This document shows, piece after piece, positions 1 to 4,940 of a stretch of 8,072 nt of DNA. The stretch comes from Chloroflexota bacterium (GTDB lineage: Bacteria > Chloroflexota > Limnocylindria > QHBO01): NCBI GenBank assembly GCA_020848055.1, contig JADLBB010000237.1, forward strand, positions 1-8,072. Direction: 5' to 3'. The stretch's first letter is position 1. Each line of letters opens with the position of its first letter. A program made the translations under genes and the position numbers. The notes under the pieces are model-generated. The model was given only the letters and a program-made list of their open reading frames with translations. It had not been told where the DNA came from and searched no databases.

Positions 1-72
1 CCTCGACCACGCCCAGCGTGGCAGATCGCCAGCCTAGCCGCCCGGTGCACCGAGGCGGCTCGTCATCGGACC

Positions 73-127
73 TGGTACCGGGGGAGGGACTTGAACCCTC
101 ACGAGCTTGCGCTCATCGGTGTTTGAG
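73..127 (-). repeat. Distal att copy: displaced 3' half of tRNA-Leu
   Basis: These 55 bp match 7907-7961 with only two mismatches, at 109 and 111. The segment runs from the encoded CCA end through the T arm, variable arm and 3' side of the anticodon arm. Identity stops at the anticodon loop, where tyrosine integrases commonly cross over. The tRNA 5' half is missing here, so this is a fragment, not a gene. By the usual logic of tRNA integration it is the host's original 3' end, displaced by the insertion. Sequence to the left (1-72) would then be chromosome, and no gene is recognisable in it. Confidence 0.9.
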
Positions 128-137
128 TCTCCCCGCA

Positions 138-157
138 AGCGTGCGCCAGCGTGCGCC
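138..157 (+). repeat. Tandem 10-bp direct repeat next to the distal att
   Basis: AGCGTGCGCC occurs twice back to back (138-147 and 148-157), 10 bp inside the distal att copy. Helically phased short direct repeats beside an att core often bind a directionality factor or integrase. The assignment is inference from position; the repeat itself is exact. Confidence 0.5.
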
Positions 158-167
158 GAATGTCCAT

Positions 168-206
168 TCTGAGCACGAATCGCCCTCACGCGGTTACCGC
201 GATTCG
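168..206. repeat. Subterminal inverted repeat, left end
   Basis: TCTGAGCACGAATCG at 168-182 recurs exactly in inverted orientation at 7887-7901 near the other end. Within this copy CGAATCGC (176-183) is also mirrored by GCGATTCG (199-206). The right-hand copy is likewise part of a local palindrome (7877-7893). The two ends thus share a 15-bp subterminal inverted repeat combined with local dyads. Binding by integrase, excisionase or an accessory factor is a reasonable guess. Confidence 0.6.
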
Positions 207-211
207 TCGGC

Positions 212-248
212 GTTGCTACCAGCGTTGCTACCAGAAGCATTGCTAACT
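212..248 (+). promoter_or_regulatory. Candidate integrase arm-type sites, left arm
   Basis: GTTGCTACCA occurs exactly at 212-221 and 224-233, with a degenerate third copy (ATTGCTAACT) at 239-248. The same decamer occurs twice at the other end (7824-7833 and 7837-7846). Spacing is 12-15 bp, near one helical turn. Short direct repeats present only at both ends of a tyrosine-integrase element, outside the core, fit arm-type sites bound by the integrase N-terminal domain. Confidence 0.65.
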
Positions 249-353
249 ATCTGCCGCTGGCGCCCCCATTTCCGACGCTCCGACGGGGCAAGGCGAAGGC
301 CCGGCGCGGGAACCGCAAACTCCGCGCACGGGGCCGATGCTAGCGCTCGCCGC
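249..353. other. Short non-coding stretch downstream of the acidic-protein gene
   Basis: This lies between the left arm sites and the stop codon of the 123-residue gene. No gene and no convincing Rho-independent terminator (stem plus T-run) could be seen. A weak pairing between GCCCC (near 262) and GGGGC (near 285) is too short to call. Confidence 0.4.
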
Positions 354-725
354 CTACTGGCCGCTTACCAGCTCCACGTCCTCGCGCAGGGTGGTCGAGC
401 CCTCGTAGACCAGCATATGCGCCGGTGGCGGGTTGTCGCGCAGGTAGTCGGCCACCGCGCGGGCCACCGCCCCGAGCGCATCGACCTCGAGCGCCTCCTG
501 CGCCTCGGCCAGCGCGACCTCATCGAGTCTGTGCATCCACGCCTCCCCCACCCGCGTGCCCTCCTCGTCGTCCTCGTACTGCGACCAACGGCCGACCGCC
601 AGCCGGGACAGGGTGTAGGCCGCCTCACGGACGCCCTCGCGCTCGCCGGGGTAGCGGTCCAGCGCCTGGCGCACGTCCTCGATGATGCGCACCTCCAGGC
701 TGGGCCGGGTTGTGGTAGCCGTCAT
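354..725 (-). CDS. Hypothetical acidic 123-residue protein
   Basis: The ATG at 725 follows an excellent Shine-Dalgarno, GGAGGTGAGCC, so the start is secure. The product is predicted mostly helical, has no membrane segment and no cysteines, and is strongly acidic: about 25 Asp/Glu against 13 Arg, no Lys, with an EDDEE cluster in the middle. I do not recognise the family. It is the last gene of the element before the distal att and is set apart from the main operon by about 500 bp of hairpin-rich sequence, so it probably has its own promoter. Genes in this position in satellites and prophages are often cargo, such as defence, anti-defence or phage interference. The acidity is compatible with, but does not show, a DNA-mimic role. 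Confidence 0.75.
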   Translation of the reverse strand: MTATTTRPSLEVRIIEDVRQALDRYPGEREGVREAAYTLSRLAVGRWSQYEDDEEGTRVGEAWMHRLDEVALAEAQEALEVDALGAVARAVADYLRDNPPPAHMLVYEGSTTLREDVELVSGQ

Positions 726-756
726 GGCTCACCTCCATGCGTCCGTAGACGCTGAT

Positions 757-810
757 GGCCCCGACACAGATTGGACCTGTGCGGGGCCACGAACAAAGAC
801 CGGTCCAATC
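757..810 (-). promoter_or_regulatory. Structured leader with two competing pairings
   Basis: In the minus-strand leader of the 354-725 gene, 757-769 pairs with 777-788 (13 nt against 12 nt, one bulged A), forming a strong GC-rich stem. The loop region is itself part of GATTGGACC (769-777), which is perfectly complementary to GGTCCAATC (802-810). The two pairings share bases, so they are alternatives or a kissing/pseudoknot arrangement. A weak -10-like TATGCT at 826-821 would place transcription start just upstream. A regulatory RNA switch or an operator dyad are both possible. Confidence 0.45.
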
Positions 811-836
811 GGTCCCGCGCAGCATACTCCCCGCCG

Positions 837-860
837 GTGAGATTCGTCGCCGAATCTCAC
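837..860. promoter_or_regulatory. Perfect 10-bp inverted repeat, candidate operator or hairpin
   Basis: GTGAGATTCG (837-846) and CGAATCTCAC (851-860) are exact inverse complements around a 4-nt loop (TCGC). No T-run follows on either strand, so it is not a standard terminator. It lies just upstream of the weak -10-like TATGCT (826-821) for the minus-strand gene at 354-725. It could therefore be an operator overlapping the -35 region. Confidence 0.5.
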
Positions 861-914
861 CACGATGGCCCTACGGACTCTGTACACGACCGCTGCGGCC
901 CGTCCAGGCGCGTC

Positions 915-932
915 GGGGTACCTGGATACCCC
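915..932. repeat. Short inverted repeat
   Basis: GGGGTA (915-920) and TACCCC (927-932) pair across a 6-nt loop. It is one of a cluster of dyads between 757 and 1187 in the only long gene-poor stretch of the element. No function can be assigned. Confidence 0.35.
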
Positions 933-1000
933 TCCGCCCGTAGCGGCCGTCCTGTGACCTCAGCCGTGCACGCGCGCTGCGCGCCGCGGGCATGAGCACC

Positions 1001-1140
1001 CGCGCCATCGGCGCGGCGCTGGGGGTGGACGACAAGACAGTGCGCAACGACATGTCAGGTGCGGACTATTCCGCACCTGTCACCGGCCTCGACGGCAAGA
1101 CCTACCGTGGCGCGCGCCATCGGCGCGGCGCTGGGGGTGG
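1001..1140 (+). repeat. 28-bp perfect direct repeat (1001-1028 and 1113-1140)
   Basis: The 28 bases at 1001-1028 recur exactly at 1113-1140, offset by 112 bp, which is not a multiple of three. In the first copy the sequence encodes RAIGAALGV in one frame; in the second the same residues appear in a different frame. This indicates duplication of the part of a gene encoding an HTH helix, followed by or causing loss of frame. Confidence 0.7.
1056..1079. repeat. Perfect 10-bp inverted repeat with 4-nt loop
   Basis: CAGGTGCGGA (1056-1065) and TCCGCACCTG (1070-1079) are exact inverse complements around CTAT. In the plus-strand HTH remnant this palindrome encodes the linker SGADYSAP between the HTH and GLDGKTY. 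No T-run follows on either strand. Confidence 0.6.
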
Positions 1141-1171
1141 CACCGCAGACCGCCATGCGGGATGCGGCAGG

Positions 1172-1187
1172 TGTTCCAAATGGAACA
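1172..1187. repeat. 16-bp palindrome downstream of the operon end
   Basis: TGTTCCA (1172-1178) and TGGAACA (1181-1187) are separated by two bases. The site lies 40 bp beyond the stop codon of the last gene of the main minus-strand operon. It could act as part of a terminator, but no U-run follows in the minus-strand transcript. It may equally be a protein-binding dyad. Confidence 0.45.
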
Positions 1188-1226
1188 GGTGATCCCGCGA
1201 TAGGGTGTCTGTGTGGGTTAGAAGGT

Positions 1227-1979
1227 TCAATGTCCTGTTCTCCTGTTCAGTGCCTGCGGGATGCGCAGCTCGGCGACCTGCCGCTCGGCCTGCGCCGCCT
1301 GGAATGCCTCCTCGCCCTCGTCGCTCAGCGCCCGCCAGCGCGCGCCTACGGGCTCCTGGCGGCTGTAGCGCTCACCTTCAGGCGGCGCCCATACCTCGAC
1401 GCCGGGACACGCGGCAACGAGCAGGCCGGTACCCGGACGGGCCGGTGTCCGTACCGCTGACAGCTCGAACAGCACGCTTTCGGAGACGGCGCAGGCGAAC
1501 ATGCCGGGGCTCATCTGGCGAATCCGTGCACGGCGGACCTGGAGGCCGGGCGACACGCCGGAGCAGGCGCGCAGGGCGCTGACGTGCTCGGCCGCGACCC
1601 AGCCGGTGACGCTGAACCGGTCGCCGCGATGGCCGATATTCAGCTCGGCGCTGAGCGGCGCCCCGGTGTGCTCCAGCAGCAGCACCGCGTCGGCGAAGTG
1701 CACACCGCGCGGATCGACCAGCATCGGCAATCGGTCACGCACGCGCCGCTCCAGGGCCGCCCGAGTCTCCGCGTCGGACTGTGGCTCGGGCGGCGCGAAC
1801 GCCGGAGAGTCGGAACCAACCAGGCGCGCAGCAACCTGCCGCACGCGCTGCGCCCAGGCAGGCGCCGCAGCGCTCACCTCGAACGGGATGCCGTCCTCGA
1901 CCCACGAAGCGTAGAACTGGTAGTGCTGAGCGGATGGGCCGCCGCCTGGCCCACGGGGCCGCTCGCCTGGGCCGTTCAT
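1227..1979 (-). CDS. Hypothetical 250-residue protein, last gene of main operon
   Basis: The ATG at 1979 overlaps the upstream stop codon in an ATGA, so translation is coupled to the coiled-coil gene before it. The product is soluble-looking, with a Gly/Pro-rich N-terminus (first 17 residues), no transmembrane segment, no lysine, and a C-terminal stretch from about residue 213 that is helical and Glu/Ala/Arg-rich. I do not recognise the family. Being the promoter-distal gene of the operon, behind the replication and zinc-ribbon genes, it is where phage satellites often encode helper-interaction functions, but nothing in the sequence proves this. The reading frame is intact and its codon use resembles that of its neighbours. 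Confidence 0.75.
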   Translation of the reverse strand: MNGPGERPRGPGGGPSAQHYQFYASWVEDGIPFEVSAAAPAWAQRVRQVAARLVGSDSPAFAPPEPQSDAETRAALERRVRDRLPMLVDPRGVHFADAVLLLEHTGAPLSAELNIGHRGDRFSVTGWVAAEHVSALRACSGVSPGLQVRRARIRQMSPGMFACAVSESVLFELSAVRTPARPGTGLLVAACPGVEVWAPPEGERYSRQEPVGARWRALSDEGEEAFQAAQAERQVAELRIPQALNRRTGH

Positions 1980-2563
1980 GGCTTCGGCAGCACGCCGGCG
2001 GCGCGCAGCTTGGCTTTCTCATCGGAGATGCGCCTCTGGCGCGCCGCCTCCTGCCGCTGCGCTGCGGCAGCGCGGCGCGCCTCGATATCATCGACCGCGT
2101 GGGGTGCGATCGGCGGGTTCAGCAGCTCAGACGCGGCACGCGCCTGGTCAGACCGCAGGATGGCCGCCGGCCGCTGCTGGCTGTCCCACGGAATCGGCGC
2201 GTTCTGGAGCAGCCAGGCCAGCGAGTTTTCCACTTGCAGCCGGCCGAGCCGGACCGACGCCGGCGCCATGGCCGCCGTGCGGGCTGGGACCAGGCCAAGC
2301 TCCTGCTCAAGCTGCGCGGCAGCGAGCTTCTGAGCAGCTCGCTGCAGCGCTTCTTGCTCAAGGACCCGGTAGTCAGCCACGAGCCGCTCGATCCGATCGG
2401 GTAGGGCCGCGGCGAGCTTGTCGTGGAGGCTGGCGATGCGCTTGGCCTCGGCTGCCGCGGACTTGGCCGCCGCCGCCTCCTCGGCGTCGAGCGCGTCGAT
2501 CGCGGCGGGGTTCGCCCGCACCAGGCGGACGGCTTCACGGAGTGCGTTGGGGATGGTCACCAT
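1976..2563 (-). CDS. Hypothetical Ala-rich coiled-coil protein, 195 residues
   Basis: The frame is open further upstream, to 2941, but that part is a shadow of the zinc-ribbon gene. The start chosen is ATG at 2563, preceded by AAAAGGCGAG about 7 nt away. Residues about 25-90 are almost entirely Ala, Glu, Lys, Arg, Leu and Gln with heptad-like spacing, indicating a long helix or coiled coil. A second helical stretch runs from about 155 to 190. The middle contains SLAWLLQNAPIPW. No enzyme motif, membrane segment or Cys is present. I do not recognise the family. A structural, scaffold-like or partner-binding role would suit the architecture, but this is a guess. The stop overlaps the next start (ATGA). 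Confidence 0.75.
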   Translation of the reverse strand: MVTIPNALREAVRLVRANPAAIDALDAEEAAAAKSAAAEAKRIASLHDKLAAALPDRIERLVADYRVLEQEALQRAAQKLAAAQLEQELGLVPARTAAMAPASVRLGRLQVENSLAWLLQNAPIPWDSQQRPAAILRSDQARAASELLNPPIAPHAVDDIEARRAAAAQRQEAARQRRISDEKAKLRAAGVLPKP

Positions 2564-2718
2564 GGGAATCTCGCCTTTTCGGGCTTCGTGCCGATTACAG
2601 GGGTGATGGCAAGACCTACCGAGGGCCGACGGGATTCGCGGAGACTCGGGCGGCCCGTCAGCCCCCGGCGGATGAATGGGGTCCGCGGCGATTCTTGGCG
2701 CGCATGGACGCTGCTCAC
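2557..2718 (-). CDS. Possible 53-residue basic micro-ORF bridging an operon gap
   Basis: Between the zinc-ribbon gene and the coiled-coil gene lies a 151-bp gap, out of keeping with the tightly overlapping operon. An open frame fills it exactly. GTG at 2718 overlaps the upstream TGA as GTGA, and its own TGA (2559-2557) overlaps the start of the next gene. The product would be basic and disordered, rich in Arg, Pro and Ser, ending KPEKARFPW. No good Shine-Dalgarno precedes it, and its composition could be that of untranslated GC-rich DNA. The fit to the junction pattern is the only positive evidence. Confidence 0.3.
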   Translation of the reverse strand: MSSVHARQESPRTPFIRRGLTGRPSLRESRRPSVGLAITPVIGTKPEKARFPW

Positions 2719-3068
2719 GGCCGGGAACCCAGGCGCCGGGCCTTGCGACGGCAGGCCGGACAGCGGTCGCGATAGCCGCGGAAGGCGGCGCCGCAGTCGG
2801 GGCAGGCGCGATCGAGCAGCGGAGCCGATCCATCGCGCGCACGCTGGTACTCGCGCAGGTGCTCCGCATTGAGGACCTGCCAGGCACGCGACTCGGCGCG
2901 GCGCGCGGGCGCATGCGCGTCGCAGTAGCGAAACTGGGCACCTTTGCCGCTGCGCGGCGGAATGGGGGCGCCGCATGTCGCGCAGCAAGCGGTCCCGCGG
3001 CCCTTATAAGTGCGCGGAACGGGTTTCGGGGGTATTGGGGTCGAAAGATCCTGAACTTTTTCGCTCAT
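2715..3068 (-). CDS. Zinc-ribbon protein, 117 residues
   Basis: The start is ATG 3068, overlapping the stop of the preceding gene as ATGA; the frame extends further upstream but that part shadows the neighbour. Two metal-binding clusters are visible: C28/C29/C32 with C49 and H52, and C89-x2-C92 with C103-x2-C106. They are separated by a helical, Arg-rich region. The second cluster (CPDCGAAFRGYRDRCPAC) is a compact zinc ribbon typical of nucleic-acid-binding or adaptor proteins; the C-terminal tail is very basic. The position right after the ATPase and another Cys-rich gene suggests a role in replication or transcription of the element. The exact function is unknown. Confidence 0.75.
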   Translation of the reverse strand: MSEKVQDLSTPIPPKPVPRTYKGRGTACCATCGAPIPPRSGKGAQFRYCDAHAPARRAESRAWQVLNAEHLREYQRARDGSAPLLDRACPDCGAAFRGYRDRCPACRRKARRLGSRP

Positions 3069-3331
3069 CGCGCGCCCGCCTCCCAGGCGTCCAGCGCGCT
3101 GCGCCAGTCGCAGCCACACGACAGCCACGGACCGCCGCACAACGGGCAGCGCTCGGCGTGGTCGCCGATGCACTCGGGGCAGATGAAGCGGGCGGGGGCG
3201 CCGGGCGCCTGGCCCCAGCCAGCCAGCAGCCGCGACTCGCTGGCGGCCGTGGCGCCGCACGCGGAGCAGGTCACGATGGGCCGACTCGGAGGACGGGTGA
3301 GGGGTAGGTAGCCCCCGGTTGATGCGGTCAT
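3065..3331 (-). CDS. Small Cys-rich zinc-binding protein, 88 residues
   Basis: Eight cysteines occur in four pairs: C22-x2-C25, C51-x2-C54, C62-x2-C65 and C72-x-C74. This is enough for two zinc sites in a double-ribbon or treble-clef-like arrangement. The ATG at 3331 overlaps the ATPase stop (ATGA), and its own stop overlaps the next start in the same way. Translation is thus coupled to the replication ATPase before it and the second zinc-ribbon gene after it. Small proteins of this kind in phage and plasmid replication clusters usually bind nucleic acid or a protein partner. No specific family is recognised. Confidence 0.75.
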   Translation of the reverse strand: MTASTGGYLPLTRPPSRPIVTCSACGATAASESRLLAGWGQAPGAPARFICPECIGDHAERCPLCGGPWLSCGCDWRSALDAWEAGAR

Positions 3332-4470
3332 TCGCCGCCCTCCCCGATGGACGCCAGGTAGCGCGCCGAGAGGGCGTCCAGGCCGTTGCCTATTCGTTTC
3401 TGCCCATAAAGACCGTGGGTTTGAGCAGAAACAGTTTCTGCGAGGGAATAGCGGTATGGACTGCCGCGTTTTCCCTCCCCGGAACGGGTGACATCACCGC
3501 GACGCTCCAGCTCGCGCAATGCGCGTTGGATGGCGGCTCGCGGTAGCTCCAGCTCCCGCACCATCTCGTCCAGGCTCGGCGCGGCACCTTCGATTCGTTT
3601 CTGCTCAATCTCCCGCCCTAATAGAGCAGAAACGAATCGAATCGCATCGTTGAGCGCTACGGCCTCCTCCTCGCCGCGAAGGACGTAGCCCTCATCGGTC
3701 AGCTCGATGACCACCTTCTCGGGGGTTTCGGTGTATCGCGACAGGGTTTCGATGACGCGGCGCGACCGCGGCACGTTGCCCTCTGCTCGGCGCAGCTGGA
3801 GGATCACGTCCACATCGCCTGAGATAGCCGACGAGCCGCGGCCGGACTCGCCGACATCGCCGCCTCCCTTGCGCTCGTGGCGGCACACCAGCACGGCCAG
3901 GCCGGCATGCGCCGCGTCCTGGAGCGGGGCCATCACGCGCCCGCCCTCGCCCGCGTCGTTTTCCTCCTTGACTTGGGCCAGCTTGCCGAGCGTGTCCACC
4001 ACCAGCAGGCCGTAGCCGTCGCGCAGCGCGTCGTCCACAACGTCGCGGATCAGCTCCGACCACGGGCGCGCGGCCACATCGCCGCGGAACACGACCCGCA
4101 GCTCGTCGCCGCGGCCGAGTAGACCGGCGCGGCCCAGCGCCTCCCGGAAGGGCCCGGGTGTCTGTTCGGTGAGGTACACCACCTTGGTCGTCATCGTCGG
4201 CTGCCCGAGAAACGGCTGTCCGTCGAGGATCGACCGCACCGCCTCCAGGGCTAGCGTCGTCTTGCCGCTCGATTTGATCTTGCCGTCGAGCTCGGTGATG
4301 GCGCCCAGCGCGACGTAGCCGCGAATCAGCCAGTCGGGATGCTCCGACGTGCTGGCGGCGATCTGGAGCGGGGTGCGGTACGGGATGCCCGAGCCAGTCG
4401 TCGGCAGGGCCACTATCTCGCCCGGAGGAGCGGCGTACTCGACATCGGACCATTTGGGGTGACCGCTCAC
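3328..4470 (-). CDS. RecA-fold (AAA_25/RepA-like) replicative ATPase with C-terminal winged helix
   Basis: The start is GTG at 4470: GTGA overlaps the upstream stop and GAGGAGG lies 8 nt before it. The open frame continues to 4689 but shadows the neighbour. The 380-residue product has a P-loop (GKIKSSGKTT, 63-72), a hydrophobic strand ending in Asp as Walker B (LLVVDT, 155-160), and HERKGGG followed by GRGSSAISG (198-218). These last motifs are typical of hexameric RepA/AAA_25 helicase-like ATPases of plasmids, phages and satellites. A winged helix follows at about 298-343. It directly follows a primase-like zinc-finger gene, so together they form the replication module, with helicase or helicase-loader the likely role. 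The P-loop begins with K rather than G at the canonical position. Unusually, two DNA palindromes are built into the coding sequence at the interdomain linker and the C-terminal tail. Confidence 0.88.
   Translation of the reverse strand: MSGHPKWSDVEYAAPPGEIVALPTTGSGIPYRTPLQIAASTSEHPDWLIRGYVALGAITELDGKIKSSGKTTLALEAVRSILDGQPFLGQPTMTTKVVYLTEQTPGPFREALGRAGLLGRGDELRVVFRGDVAARPWSELIRDVVDDALRDGYGLLVVDTLGKLAQVKEENDAGEGGRVMAPLQDAAHAGLAVLVCRHERKGGGDVGESGRGSSAISGDVDVILQLRRAEGNVPRSRRVIETLSRYTETPEKVVIELTDEGYVLRGEEEAVALNDAIRFVSALLGREIEQKRIEGAAPSLDEMVRELELPRAAIQRALRELERRGDVTRSGEGKRGSPYRYSLAETVSAQTHGLYGQKRIGNGLDALSARYLASIGEGGE
3391..3441. repeat. Inverted-repeat unit in ATPase C-terminal tail, candidate iteron
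   Basis: GTTTCTGC (3396-3403) and GCAGAAAC (3425-3432) start 29 nt apart. The second half-site is the left arm of a perfect 17-bp palindrome (3425-3441) made with another GTTTCTGC at 3434-3441. The unit encodes residues about 344-360 of the ATPase. A sister unit with the same motif pair and identical spacing lies at 3589-3641. Candidate roles are replication-origin iterons or an RNA structure. Confidence 0.6.
3589..3641. repeat. Perfect 18-bp inverted repeat inside the ATPase gene
   Basis: TTCGATTCGTTTCTGCTC (3589-3606) and its exact inverse complement (3624-3641) flank a 17-bp spacer. The pair encodes residues about 277-294, the linker between the ATPase core and the winged helix. It contains the same GTTTCTGC/GCAGAAAC motif pair, 29 nt start to start, as the unit at 3391-3441, exactly 201 bp away. 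An 18-bp perfect dyad is very unlikely by chance in 8 kb. Confidence 0.75.
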
Positions 4471-4940
4471 GACCGGGCCTCCTCTGCCGCGGCGTAGCGC
4501 GCCCAGGCCGCGGACTCGACCTCGATGGCGGCGAGCACGTCGGCCCGGCCACCGGCTCGAAGCTCGCGCAGGATGGCGTCCCGCCCGACCCGGCATCCGG
4601 CCGCGAAGCCGTCCAGCCAGCCCTCGCGCCGGGCGACCCGTGCGAGCAGGTCCAGCGCCGCACGCTCGGCGTGTTCGTGCGCCGGCCACATCGGTGCGCC
4701 GGTCGAGAGCAGGTCGCGGGCCTCAAGCCGCAGAGCGCCCAGGATGGCGGCCAGGTCGCAGCCCGCATGACAGGTGACCAGGGCGCGGCCATCGTCGCCG
4801 ATGCCGACGCTAAGGCTAGGAGTGCGATCCTCGTGCACCGGACAGCGCGCCATCCAGCCCGCGCCGTTGCGACGTACGGCCTCCAGCCGGTTGAGGAGGT
4901 CGATGGCGGGACCGCTGGGGATCGGGCGGGCGGCGCTCAT
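4467..4940 (-). CDS. CHC2-type zinc-finger primase-like protein, 157 residues
   Basis: Residues 26-66 carry the DnaG-type zinc-binding signature: C33-x2-H36, then PSLSV, then C57 and C61 in CHAGC followed by an aliphatic helix (DLAAILGALRL). This module recognises single-stranded template in primases. The protein ends at 157 residues with no Toprim catalytic domain and no archaeo-eukaryotic primase motif. It is either a template-recognition subunit working with a host or helper enzyme, or a shortened primase. The rest is helical and Ala/Arg/Glu-rich. The ATG at 4940 overlaps the upstream stop (ATGA), and its TGA overlaps the GTG of the ATPase gene. Coupled expression and family knowledge place it in replication initiation. 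Confidence 0.85.
   Translation of the reverse strand: MSAARPIPSGPAIDLLNRLEAVRRNGAGWMARCPVHEDRTPSLSVGIGDDGRALVTCHAGCDLAAILGALRLEARDLLSTGAPMWPAHEHAERAALDLLARVARREGWLDGFAAGCRVGRDAILRELRAGGRADVLAAIEVESAAWARYAAAEEARS

Larger units (their letters stand above)
944..1192 (+). pseudogene. Remnant of a plus-strand helix-turn-helix DNA-binding protein
   Basis: Translated from 944, just after an in-frame TAG, the plus strand reads a helix-turn-helix segment (about 962-1054, with MSTRAIGAALGVDDKTVRND). A linker and the motif VTGLDGKTY (1079-1105) follow. This HTH plus GLDGKTY combination is one I associate with ParB-like or plasmid/phage DNA-binding proteins of high-GC bacteria. No complete N-terminus is present. 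After the motif the homology moves to another frame, where a second HTH-like segment (RAIGAALGVAPQTAMRD, from 1113) begins. A 28-bp perfect direct repeat explains both. It looks like a decayed, partly duplicated gene fragment. The minus-strand gene at 4937-5299 encodes a related GLDGKHY motif. Confidence 0.45.

Noticed and set aside
18..755. Long plus-strand open frame across the distal att and the acidic-protein gene
   Set aside because: It runs through a tRNA fragment, arm sites and the complement of a gene with a strong RBS. Its residue pattern (Arg/Ala/Pro/Leu-rich) is that of antisense GC-rich DNA.
1172..1187. Rho-independent terminator at the operon end
   Set aside because: The palindrome is clear but is only 7 bp per arm and is not followed by a U-run in the minus-strand transcript, so it is reported as a repeat only.
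2602..2622. Third DGKTYRG-like stretch on the plus strand
   Set aside because: A 14-bp exact match to the remnant near 1095 encodes DGKTYRG, but no HTH or GLD context is nearby, and a 14-bp match within 8 kb of biased sequence can arise by chance.
1584..2775. Overlapping plus-strand open frames opposite the two unknown operon-end genes
   Set aside because: They lack ribosome binding sites and domain signals, and lie antisense to frames that are tied to the operon by ATGA overlaps.
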